This document shows positions 18,207 to 25,459 of a DNA stretch of 64,000 bases, piece by piece. The DNA comes from JAXMEB01 sp046348545 (GTDB lineage: Bacteria; Pseudomonadota; Gammaproteobacteria; Berkiellales; Berkiellaceae). A program made the position numbers and the translations under genes. The notes beneath the pieces are model-generated. The model was not told the origin of the DNA and did no database searches. It was given only the letters and a program-made list of their open reading frames with translations. Position 1 is the stretch's first letter, and each line of letters starts with the position of its first letter. The stretch spans positions 62,001-126,000 of the forward strand of contig JAXMEB010000003.1 of assembly GCA_046348545.1 (NCBI GenBank), written 5' to 3'.

Positions 18207-18963
18207 AGATTCAGATATAAAAACCCTCAACACCTACCTCAGCCTTTGTACAGAGGTTTACGAATTAAGCAAGCCAAACCCACCGGAAGATGCATATGCT
18301 TTTTATCGTGACTATGCCATGAGAGCGAACGGTCCTATTTTAGAGCCGATGTGTGGCACAGGCCGATTTTTACTGCCATTGCTTGAAGAGGGATTTAATG
18401 TCCATGGCTTTGATGCTAGTGATCATATGCTCCAATCTTTGCATGCTAAATCTAAGGCTAAAAATCTAGAGCCTACGGTATGGAAAGGTTTTATTGAAGA
18501 TTTAAAGCGTCCAGAAAAATATAACTTGATTTTTATTCCCAGCGGCTCCTTTTGTTTAATAATCGATCCTGCAGCAGTGAAATCAGCGCTTAAAACACTT
18601 TATCATCATCTAAGCGACGATGGTGTTTTCTTGTTTGAAGGTGAAACCCTTAAAGCTGTGCCACCACTTGATGTATGGCGTGGCTCTGTATGGCACAAAC
18701 CGGATGGTCAGATGATCATGCTAAGCCAATTAGCAACCATGGAAGGTAATGTTTTCAATTCGATCGGAAAATACGAACTGATCCACAATAACAGCATTAT
18801 TCATACAGAAATTGAAGAATTGAAAGTCAGAATTTACGATCAGCATGAGTTAACTGAAATTCTCAAAAGTTGTGGATTTAAAGTTCGCGCAATAAAGGCT
18901 TTTGATGGCTCAGCTACCCCAGACGAAAATGATGAGAGCGTTGTCTATGAATGCAGAAAATAA
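18199..18963 (+). CDS. Class I SAM-dependent methyltransferase
   Basis: A 254-residue methyltransferase with motif I ILEPMCGTGRFLLPL, an acidic loop GFDAS after strand 2, and a GVFLFEGE post-IV strand. It resembles other bacterial small-molecule methyltransferases (Methyltransf_25). It overlaps the CPT-like kinase by 8 bp, and the next gene starts within its last codons. Substrate unknown. Confidence 0.86.
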   Translation: MDKDSDIKTLNTYLSLCTEVYELSKPNPPEDAYAFYRDYAMRANGPILEPMCGTGRFLLPLLEEGFNVHGFDASDHMLQSLHAKSKAKNLEPTVWKGFIEDLKRPEKYNLIFIPSGSFCLIIDPAAVKSALKTLYHHLSDDGVFLFEGETLKAVPPLDVWRGSVWHKPDGQMIMLSQLATMEGNVFNSIGKYELIHNNSIIHTEIEELKVRIYDQHELTEILKSCGFKVRAIKAFDGSATPDENDESVVYECRK

Positions 18964-19813
18964 TGTTTCTGATCTCTTAAATGCTTTATCAGATGAGGTT
19001 AACCGGCTCTATGGTTATGTCACAATACCTGGTGATAATTTTGGTGAGCCAGCCATTAATTCAGGCCCATGCGCTCCATTTGCTAATGCCTTTTTAAAGC
19101 TATGGAATCAGAGTTTTAGTAAAAAGGCACATATTGTTTTTATCATGGTTAAAAACTCAGATGAGTGTTGGCATGTTTTAGTACGCTTGCCCAATCGATT
19201 GCTTTATGATGGTGGACATGGAATTCATAGCGAAGAAAAATATAGCGACAAATTTGATATAGTGGACATGATAGAATATGACATTGAACTTTTAGAAAAG
19301 CATTCCTACGGGCTTGAACGAACATACCCACGTTATTGCCCTAATTTTTCAATAAATACTATCGAAACAATAATAAGAAAATATTTAAATTTAATTCAAC
19401 AAAGTATTACCTTTGAAATAATAAACCCAGAGCATCCATTGCTTGGCTCTGTTATTAAGACCAGTATCGGCTCTCCATCTGCAGAAAAAATTGCGCAAGT
19501 ATTACAAAATTATAAACAGCCCAATCAATTGTTGATTGGCGCTTTTTCATCTAAAAATTTAATTGCTGTTATTGGCTTTGAACTTAAAGGTACTCAAGCT
19601 ATCATTAAACATATTAGTGTGTCTGATGATTTTAAAAAGCACGGCATTGGTAATTGTCTGATTCAAAAAGTAATAAAAGATCACGTGCTAAGTTCTATAT
19701 TATCGGAAACCGATGATGAATCTGTTGGATTTTATAAAAAATTAGGCTTTAAATGTGAACCTTTTGATAGTGAGTACGGCAATAGATATCGTTGTCACTT
19801 GGATTTATCGTGA
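18947..19813 (+). CDS. Putative Cys-His-Asp domain fused to GNAT
   Basis: A 288-residue protein (start at 18947, where the leader fits the overlap; earlier in-frame ATGs exist). The C-terminal 125 residues are a GNAT (ISVSDDFKKHGIGNCLIQK, then SVGFYKKLGF). The N-terminal 150 residues are not a GNAT: they hold S-G-P-C-A-P-F-A-N-A-F, then WHVLVR and LLYDGGHG, an order Cys...His...Asp reminiscent of papain/transglutaminase-like folds. That fold assignment is inference from motif order only. The gene is last in the plus operon; its stop abuts the stop of the convergent APH gene. Confidence 0.7.
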   Translation: MNAENNVSDLLNALSDEVNRLYGYVTIPGDNFGEPAINSGPCAPFANAFLKLWNQSFSKKAHIVFIMVKNSDECWHVLVRLPNRLLYDGGHGIHSEEKYSDKFDIVDMIEYDIELLEKHSYGLERTYPRYCPNFSINTIETIIRKYLNLIQQSITFEIINPEHPLLGSVIKTSIGSPSAEKIAQVLQNYKQPNQLLIGAFSSKNLIAVIGFELKGTQAIIKHISVSDDFKKHGIGNCLIQKVIKDHVLSSILSETDDESVGFYKKLGFKCEPFDSEYGNRYRCHLDLS

Positions 19814-20701
19814 TCAGACATCTGTATATCTCTCAAAGAATTCTGTTAAATTTTTAGAGTAAATATCATCACAACCATCCTCTATTGCCCACACCCAGCT
19901 CAGCACCGCTTGCACAAAACACCAATCAAGGATTCGCTGCGATGGTAATTCAAGGAACTCAGCAAATCGAGTGACACGGTTATGAATAATATTTTCTGTA
20001 TCATCGTAATTCAGTAGTTCTGGCATAGGATTTCTGATAAAGGCTGCCACTTCATAGGCTGGCTCACCAATCACGCCTTTGGGATCGATCACCACCCAGT
20101 CATTGCCATTTTGCAAAATATTATCGTGATGCAGATCGCCATGAAGAAAAACATCTGGCTTAGCTGTTTTTAAAAGCTGATCCCGGAGCTGTCTTGCTTT
20201 TTGAAGCGGTTGTACTGGCATTTTTAGGTCGCTATCTAACACCGCAAGCCAATCTTTGACGTGAGGAAATTGATGGGGGCTTGGCATGGGCGCTTTGTGC
20301 AATCGTTTGATAACATTTGCTGTGATATTAATTGCCTCATCATCATTTTTAGGGAAATGGGCTTTTAAAGAAACGCCTGGTACTGCGCATTCAAGTAGAA
20401 GTAAACCTGTGTTTTCTGAAAATATTTGAACAATACCAAATCCCTCAAATGCCATGAGAGCTGCGGCTTCACGTTTGAATCCATCAATATCCAATCCTAA
20501 TTTTAAAATAATTGGCTGAGGTCCTTGAAACCCCGATAACACATAATTGTAGCTTAAATTATTGACTGGTTTTAGATTGGCTAGATTATATTCTTTAGTT
20601 ATTTTAGATATAATTTCAGGCAATCCTTTTAACCATTGCTTACCTACGCTGCCGTAAATTGAAATGATATTTTGCTTGAATGAATATTTCATATTATTCA
20701 C
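19814..20701 (-). CDS. APH(6)/hydroxyurea phosphotransferase-family kinase
   Basis: A 295-residue kinase of the streptomycin 6-phosphotransferase/hydroxyurea phosphotransferase group. HGDLHHDNIL is the catalytic loop, followed by the family-typical WVVIDPKGVIGEPAYEVAAF and the RNP segment. In this group known members phosphorylate streptomycin at the 6-hydroxyl. It overlaps the upstream GNAT by 8 bp. A decayed fragment of a second copy of its 3' region lies at 25122-25226, beyond the AbiE genes. Confidence 0.87.
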   Translation of the reverse strand: MNNMKYSFKQNIISIYGSVGKQWLKGLPEIISKITKEYNLANLKPVNNLSYNYVLSGFQGPQPIILKLGLDIDGFKREAAALMAFEGFGIVQIFSENTGLLLLECAVPGVSLKAHFPKNDDEAINITANVIKRLHKAPMPSPHQFPHVKDWLAVLDSDLKMPVQPLQKARQLRDQLLKTAKPDVFLHGDLHHDNILQNGNDWVVIDPKGVIGEPAYEVAAFIRNPMPELLNYDDTENIIHNRVTRFAEFLELPSQRILDWCFVQAVLSWVWAIEDGCDDIYSKNLTEFFERYTDV

Positions 20702-21191
20702 ATTTGGTAGTGAACTTTTTGATAAACAACGTTTCTGTACCAGCAGCCGTTGTTTTTGTTTTTACGGTTTCAATTTCTTTGTATCCAAAGTTGCGGTAAA
20801 AATTTGCGGCTGATCCAGATTGAAGGTACACTTCTTGAAATCCTATCTTTTGGGCTTCTTCCTCTAAACGTTTTATTAGATTTTTGGCTAATCCTAACCC
20901 CCTATATCTATACAATGTATAAATCGAGGCAATCCAAGGTGTTTTTTCTGGCCATTCTGTCCCATCACTTTCCCATAAACTCCCCATCGCAACAGGAAGG
21001 TCTGTTTCTAGGTTGGTAACTATCAGCGTTAAAGGTAGTTTATCTTTTTGCATCCCTTTTTTAAAAATACTTATAGCGCGATCTAGGCTCCCATCCTTTT
21101 TTTGGACGCCCCACCTTCCATATGCCCAAGCTGCACAAGCATGTAGGCAATCAGGCCTGTTCGCTAAATAATCTATTTTAAAATTATTCAT
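20694..21191 (-). CDS. GNAT family N-acetyltransferase
   Basis: A 165-residue GNAT with a motif A of the form YTLYRYRGLGLAKNLIKRLE and a C-terminal AANFYRNFGYKEIETVKT element. It is organised like the GNAT at 16238-16705. The gene starts directly after the stop of the RimJ-like GNAT and overlaps the APH(6)-like gene by 8 bp. Substrate unknown. Confidence 0.87.
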   Translation of the reverse strand: MNNFKIDYLANRPDCLHACAAWAYGRWGVQKKDGSLDRAISIFKKGMQKDKLPLTLIVTNLETDLPVAMGSLWESDGTEWPEKTPWIASIYTLYRYRGLGLAKNLIKRLEEEAQKIGFQEVYLQSGSAANFYRNFGYKEIETVKTKTTAAGTETLFIKKFTTKCE

Positions 21192-21752
21192 TCATTTCTC
21201 CGCTTGTAAATATTCATCAGCTGTGAGCCGGTATAAAATATGTTGTGATAAAGGATGATCCACAGCTAATTTAGGATGAGCAAAATCGCCATTTAAATCA
21301 CGTTTTAATCCAATTTTTTCCATGACTCGGATAGAGCGAATATTAGCTAGGACTGTGAAAGAAATGATTTCTTTAAGGCTGCACTTTTTAAATCCATACT
21401 CTAGGCAAGCTTTGGCGCCTTCCGTCGCATATCCTTTGCCCCAATATTGCGATCCTAAGCGCCAGCCCACTTCCACTGCAGGTGTAAAATTCGATTCCCA
21501 ATCAGTATAATTGAGACCGATAAAACCCATCAACTCACCGGTTTCTTTCAAGCAGGCAGCCCATAATGTGTAACCATGTTTGTCGCCATGACTATTTACC
21601 GCTGGTATAAAATCATTGACCTGTTCCATGGTTAATGGGCCACGTAAAAAATCGATCACTTTTGGATCTTGGTTGATTTGAAAATATGGATCTGCGTCTT
21701 CTTTTTTCCAGGTTCTTAAAATCAGTCTTTTTGTTTCAATAATGGTGGTCAT
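21192..21752 (-). CDS. RimJ/RimL-type GNAT acetyltransferase
   Basis: A 186-residue GNAT of the RimJ/L (Acetyltransf_3) type: IETKRLILRTWKKEDADPYF start, GWRLGSQYWGKGYATEGAKA cofactor region, SIRVMEKIGLK end. Members acetylate protein N-termini, spermidine or drugs. It overlaps the kinase-like gene upstream by 4 bp. Substrate unknown. Confidence 0.88.
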   Translation of the reverse strand: MTTIIETKRLILRTWKKEDADPYFQINQDPKVIDFLRGPLTMEQVNDFIPAVNSHGDKHGYTLWAACLKETGELMGFIGLNYTDWESNFTPAVEVGWRLGSQYWGKGYATEGAKACLEYGFKKCSLKEIISFTVLANIRSIRVMEKIGLKRDLNGDFAHPKLAVDHPLSQHILYRLTADEYLQAEK

Positions 21753-22795
21753 GGTATCTCCGATGAAATTGTTCTCAGTAATTTTTCTATTTGTCTTGCA
21801 GGGTATGGAGTTGATTTGTTTTCTTTCTGAAGTTTTTGAAAAAATTCATCCATGAGCAATGCCATGGGAGCGTATCGATTGATAATCGTATTAATTGCAG
21901 GCGGAGCATTACTGAGTTCACCGGCAAGGTATTCACGCAAGCGAATTTCCCAATGCTCCTTACCAAAAAGTGATGTGATAATACAATGAAGCAGGTTCAC
22001 AGCCGCGCAAGCCTGATCATAAGATTGATGTTGTTTTAAAAATTCTATTTCTTCCGGGGTTAAATCAAATTTTGATGATAACGCTAACCCAAAATCGCTT
22101 AAGTAGAGCAGCTTACCGTCTGTGAGTATATTTTCAAAGTGCGCATCAAAATGCATCAAGCCGCGTGCATTCATATACTTGTTTGTTTCTTTGAGCTGTT
22201 CGTCTACAAAGGCAACCGCTGCTTCAGCGCTATCATCACCTTTAGCAATTTGAGCGCTCAGCCAGTCATGCAAATTCTGTGGGACATATTCAAGAAATAA
22301 AGCGATATGCGCTGATGCATTATTGAGATTTTCAACGCGCTTACGAATGACGTCGGAATTTTCCCAGTACTGGCAGTATTTTTCGATGTCACCCCAATAG
22401 TTGATATTGATATCCCCTGGGTGACTTGGCAAAATGCGCCAGTGGTACATAATGGGGAAATTGGCACATTCACCTGTGATCACCCAGTTGGTTGTCATGA
22501 TATGAGTCGCTAGCTCACGCCATGCTCCAAAGCCAGCAGAGCCCACACCATATTGATAGCCAAGTGGTAAATCAAAAAGATTCTCAGTGGACATAAAATG
22601 TTGAGGCAGTTGCTCAAGATCAGTCAGCGGCACTTTTTTAACAAATACGGGGGTATCGTCAATAGAAATTAGAGCTGACTTGCCACCGATGCCTTCATGC
22701 ATGGGCTTGCTATCTGCCAAAATCTGTTTTAGCTTCTCATTGCTCAGGCATGCGAGGCTTGTTGAGATTTGGCTATACAGTTTAATTCTTTGCAT
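21749..22795 (-). CDS. Protein kinase-like/APH-superfamily phosphotransferase
   Basis: A 348-residue kinase-fold protein. Its catalytic loop is HFDAHFENIL and its metal motif is LSDFGLAL, i.e. a DFG as in eukaryotic-like protein kinases instead of the D-W/D-F pattern of typical APHs. The N-lobe VFVKKV supplies the ATP lysine and LEYVPQNLHDWL a hinge. It could phosphorylate a protein or a small molecule. It is coupled to the RimJ-like GNAT (4-bp overlap) and starts at the base where the AbiEii gene ends. Confidence 0.75.
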   Translation of the reverse strand: MQRIKLYSQISTSLACLSNEKLKQILADSKPMHEGIGGKSALISIDDTPVFVKKVPLTDLEQLPQHFMSTENLFDLPLGYQYGVGSAGFGAWRELATHIMTTNWVITGECANFPIMYHWRILPSHPGDININYWGDIEKYCQYWENSDVIRKRVENLNNASAHIALFLEYVPQNLHDWLSAQIAKGDDSAEAAVAFVDEQLKETNKYMNARGLMHFDAHFENILTDGKLLYLSDFGLALSSKFDLTPEEIEFLKQHQSYDQACAAVNLLHCIITSLFGKEHWEIRLREYLAGELSNAPPAINTIINRYAPMALLMDEFFQKLQKENKSTPYPARQIEKLLRTISSEIP

Positions 22796-23580
22796 TATGG
22801 CAGCCTGCTAATGACGTTATCTACAACGAATTGATAGGCTTCTTCAAAATTCCAATGCAATTTCGATGGCAATAAAACACTCATATCCATATGAAAGTCA
22901 CGATGATCCTTTTTCAGATCAAGATTCTTTAGAAATTCTTCGCCCGTAATCTTCACGTTGTTATAAGTGCAATACTTAGCAAAAATATCAAAAACATGAT
23001 TTAGGTTAATTAAATCGTTGGTTGTCACATACCATATATCAAATAAATCTCGTGCTTTGCGGCGCTGGTACAGAGCTCGCAATTTAGTCGCCATCAGCTC
23101 ATCCATTTCGTAAGTAATAATATCCGCCGTCCCCTTGAACCAATCTGAATCCATAGAGAAAGGGACCTTTTTTAAGGGCAACACTTGGAAATGTTCAGTT
23201 GTATTTATTTCGATTTTTAGTTTTGATGCAGACTTGTTTATGGATTCGTATTTGTAAATTAGCTTTGCACTTCTTTGAGTAATTTTCCATTTTGGTTCAC
23301 CTAACCATGGTTTGAGCACCTCACGAATCGCATTAATTGTTTGGCCGATTGGATCAGCGTTTTTCTGCACGAAATCGATATCTTCACTATACCTAGACGG
23401 CGGGTTAATAAATAATTTGTTAAGCGCCGTACCGCCGCGGAAAACTAAAGCCTCTTTGATGTGTGGATTGTTGTACAAATCTACTAAGACTCTGCTGATA
23501 ATGAGATCTTGTTCAATTTGGGCTGGTGTTTGCCATTTAACATGATTAGACCAGTTTTGTATAAAAATATTTGGGATCAT
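22795..23580 (-). CDS. abiEii: AbiEii-type nucleotidyltransferase toxin
   Basis: A 261-residue toxin of the type IV AbiE system (DUF1814 nucleotidyltransferase). The conserved core FRGGTALNKLF followed by RYSEDIDFV supplies the G-G-T...D-x-D catalytic elements, and KLRALYQRRKARDLFD is the typical third motif. AbiEii enzymes transfer nucleotides (for the MenT/AbiEii group, onto tRNA 3' ends) and cause growth arrest or phage abortive infection. It overlaps its antitoxin gene by 4 bp. The drug-modification block continues directly after it on the same strand. Confidence 0.9.
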   Translation of the reverse strand: MIPNIFIQNWSNHVKWQTPAQIEQDLIISRVLVDLYNNPHIKEALVFRGGTALNKLFINPPSRYSEDIDFVQKNADPIGQTINAIREVLKPWLGEPKWKITQRSAKLIYKYESINKSASKLKIEINTTEHFQVLPLKKVPFSMDSDWFKGTADIITYEMDELMATKLRALYQRRKARDLFDIWYVTTNDLINLNHVFDIFAKYCTYNNVKITGEEFLKNLDLKKDHRDFHMDMSVLLPSKLHWNFEEAYQFVVDNVISRLP

Positions 23581-24383
23581 AAATCGCTATCAATTTCAGT
23601 GTTTTCTATTACTTTCCATCTTTTGGATCTCGGGCAACCCATTTTTTCTATTTCAGAAGCGATAGGTATGTAATATTTCATTTTACCGTTTAAAAAAGCT
23701 TCTAAGGCTTCCATTATTTGAGCTTTTTTATCTTCATCCATGACATCAATTTTCTCTAAAATATAACCAATACGTTGTAGTTGATATCTAGCATTAACCT
23801 TTTCAGCAAGCTCTATCAGTTTTCCCGGTTCTATAGCTTCGGCTAATTCAGAAAAAACGGTTGCTATGTGGTTAAGCCCACCCGCATGAGAGGGGTAATT
23901 AAGTAAGTCGATTGCAGTGAGTTCAGGTGATGCAACTTTAAGATAGCCAGTATCAACAACGAAATCTTGAGTTGGAAGCCCGGAGAGTGAATTTTTATAG
24001 ATAAACTCTATTTCAACATCACCAAAAACCAAATTACCGCTCATCCTTTTATTCAACATGACTTGGAATCTAGCGGGTTTTTGATGGGTCGCTCCATGAA
24101 ACAACCCTGCTGATAACAGGGCAACATAATAATCGATATTTAGATGCTTCATGAGTATGGGAATAAGTTGTTCTGCAGGTATACAACCGTATGTTTGATA
24201 TTCAGGAGGCACGATGACGTAAAAGCCCCTAGCAGGTGAAACAAGATCACCACTTTGAACGAGCCGATGCAAAGCTACTCTGGCATAATTGCGAGATACT
24301 TTGAACTCCTCCAAAACCTCTTCAATAGTGAAGGCTCGTTTCCCGTATTTTCTGAGCTGTTTGATGTAAGATTGTAGATTCAT
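23577..24383 (-). CDS. abiEi: AbiEi-type antitoxin/transcriptional repressor
   Basis: A 268-residue antitoxin. The N-terminus is a winged helix-turn-helix (AFTIEEVLEEFKVSRNYARV, then GDLVSPARGFYVI), followed by the AbiEi_4/C-terminal antitoxin region (ASPELTAIDLLNYPSHAGGL). AbiEi represses its own operon by binding inverted repeats and counters AbiEii without direct contact in known systems. Here the upstream DNA carries four complete 41-bp inverted repeats and a half-site, the first beginning 9 bp before its ATG. It probably drives transcription of the downstream minus-strand genes as well. Confidence 0.9.
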   Translation of the reverse strand: MNLQSYIKQLRKYGKRAFTIEEVLEEFKVSRNYARVALHRLVQSGDLVSPARGFYVIVPPEYQTYGCIPAEQLIPILMKHLNIDYYVALLSAGLFHGATHQKPARFQVMLNKRMSGNLVFGDVEIEFIYKNSLSGLPTQDFVVDTGYLKVASPELTAIDLLNYPSHAGGLNHIATVFSELAEAIEPGKLIELAEKVNARYQLQRIGYILEKIDVMDEDKKAQIMEALEAFLNGKMKYYIPIASEIEKMGCPRSKRWKVIENTEIDSDL

Positions 24384-24391
24384 ATTACTAC

Positions 24392-24432
24392 CATGCTTCT
24401 AAAATTACAAATAGTGTAATTATAAGAACATG
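24392..24432. repeat. 17-7-17 inverted repeat 1 (candidate AbiEi operator)
   Basis: Arms 24392-24408 and 24416-24432 flank a 7-bp spacer. Read inward, both arms follow CATGTYCTWTAAWTTAC. The minus-strand TATAAT at 24424-24419, the likely abiEi -10, is inside the right arm. The repeat ends 9 bp from the abiEi ATG. Confidence 0.85.
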
Positions 24433-24484
24433 ATGCATCTATTCTCAGGAAGCCGCAAGCAAAATGTTTAATTTTTTGTGTCAG

Positions 24485-24525
24485 TATGTCCGTATAATTA
24501 CTCATAATGTAATTATAGCAAGATG
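24485..24525. repeat. 17-7-17 inverted repeat 2
   Basis: Arms 24485-24501 and 24509-24525 with spacer 24502-24508. Same arm consensus as repeat 1; both arms end TATAATTAC. Its centre is 93 bp from that of repeat 1. Confidence 0.85.
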
Positions 24526-24578
24526 ATAAACTTAAAAACATGCCAGCAATAGCTGAAGTTTGCCAATATATGATTATG

Positions 24579-24619
24579 CATGTGACTAAAGTTACAAATA
24601 ATGTAATTATACGAACATG
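24579..24619. repeat. 17-7-17 inverted repeat 3
   Basis: Arms 24579-24595 and 24603-24619 with spacer 24596-24602. Same consensus; the right arm again contains TATAAT on the minus strand. Its centre is 94 bp from that of repeat 2. Confidence 0.85.
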
Positions 24620-24669
24620 CTAGCTCTAAGAAAGTGTGTAACTAACTGTAATTTAGCGATTATGATCAA

Positions 24670-24686
24670 TATGTCCTTTAAGTTAC
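24670..24686. repeat. Half-site of the inverted-repeat family
   Basis: Only a left arm (TATGTCCTTTAAGTTAC) is recognisable; the following bases do not form the partner arm. If complete, its centre would lie about 91 bp from repeat 3, keeping the roughly 93-bp phase. Confidence 0.65.
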
Positions 24687-24709
24687 GAATAAGACATGAA
24701 TGCGTCTAG

Positions 24710-24750
24710 CATGTCCTAAAAGTGACAGATTTCGTTATTTTTAGGACATG
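24710..24750. repeat. 17-7-17 inverted repeat 5
   Basis: Arms 24710-24726 and 24734-24750, spacer 24727-24733. The outer 12 bases of the two arms (CATGTCCTAAAA) match perfectly as an inverted repeat. This copy lacks TATAAT and lies 40 bp from the expected centre of the half-site. Confidence 0.85.
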
Positions 24751-24910
24751 GTAAGTTTATTTTGAATAACCGCATTATTATCGAAAACAGCGTCAATCGA
24801 TAATAGCGCCATTTCTTATCACCACTTCTGATAATAACTGGTAGCAATATCATCGAAATCTGCTAGAACCGCAGTCGGTGAAGTTGACATTCCCCACCCA
24901 GTTTGGAGGT

Positions 24911-25115
24911 GGTTATTTTGAAGAATGCTAACCTCCGCCACCCTACGTTCTTCGAACTTCGGGCGGCACGCCGGAAGTGAGGTAGAACTAGGAGTGCCTG
25001 CCGAAGCTTTAGCGTAGGTGGGAGAATCACAAAATCACCGATTCTACCCCAAAATCTCCATTTTGGTTCTCCGTTTCTCCGTTAGATGCGAACCTCCCTG
25101 CGCTAAAGCTTCGAG
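24911..25115. repeat. GC-rich palindromic repeat region
   Basis: Blocks such as CTACGTTCTTCGAACTTCGG and CCGAAGCTTTAGCGTAGGTG are arranged as imperfect inverted repeats, and GCGCTAAAGCTTCG follows again at about 25090. The composition is clearly richer in GC than the surroundings. Similar modules occur at 35109-35236 and around 53200-53500, so this appears to be a dispersed palindrome family. Confidence 0.55.
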
Positions 25116-25121
25116 AGACAG

Positions 25122-25226
25122 GTCCTCTATTGCCCACACCAAGCTGAGCACCGCTTGCACAAAGCGCCAGTCAATGATTCGCTGAGATGGTAATTCAAGG
25201 AGCTCGGCAAATCGAATGACGTCATT
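25122..25226 (-). pseudogene. Relic of an APH(6)-like kinase gene
   Basis: About 100 bp encode, on the minus strand, residues matching the C-terminal part of the APH(6)-like kinase at 19814-20701: NDVIRFAELLELPSQRIIDW here against HNRVTRFAEFLELPSQRILDW there, then FVQAVLS-VWAIED in both. The rest of the gene is missing on both sides, with palindromic repeat sequence next to it. This is the remains of a duplication or an earlier insertion, not a functional gene. Confidence 0.85.
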
Positions 25227-25409
25227 ACAAATCAACCCTGCCTTCAAAAACTCCGAACTGAGGTTGTTAACTATCTCTCAGGAAGGGCGGCGAGCTACGG
25301 AAGGACAAGCAAACCCAGAAAATTCAAGTGTGAAGGGTATATGTGGGCTCAGATATAGCCCTTGTCATAGATTCCGTCTCATCATACGATAAAAATATTC
25401 TCAAATGTG

Positions 25410-25442
25410 CCTCTTAAAAATAGAGTAAAATTTTGTAAGAGG
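25410..25442 (+). promoter_or_regulatory. Hairpin covering the channel gene's ribosome site
   Basis: CCTCTTA (25410-25416) is perfectly complementary to TAAGAGG (25436-25442), with a 19-nt loop. The right arm contains the only good Shine-Dalgarno sequence (AAGAGG) upstream of the ion-channel gene, so the fold would hide it. Sequence complementarity is seen; regulation is inference. Confidence 0.5.
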
Positions 25443-25459
25443 AAAAATGACAAAAGATA

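Larger units (their letters stand above)
24751..25459. other. Long non-coding stretch with relics and palindromes
   Basis: No intact gene. It contains a small dyad (ATTATCGA at about 24780 with TCGATAAT about 20 bp later), a GC-rich palindromic region at about 24911-25115, an APH(6) relic, and at about 25300-25345 the decayed right end of an ERIC-like element (AAAATTCAAGTGTGAAGGG). It ends in the leader of the ion-channel gene. Confidence 0.7.

Noticed and set aside
3273..22795. Integron cassette array carrying resistance genes
   Set aside because: Genes overlap by a few bases and no attC-like sites or integrase are visible between them.
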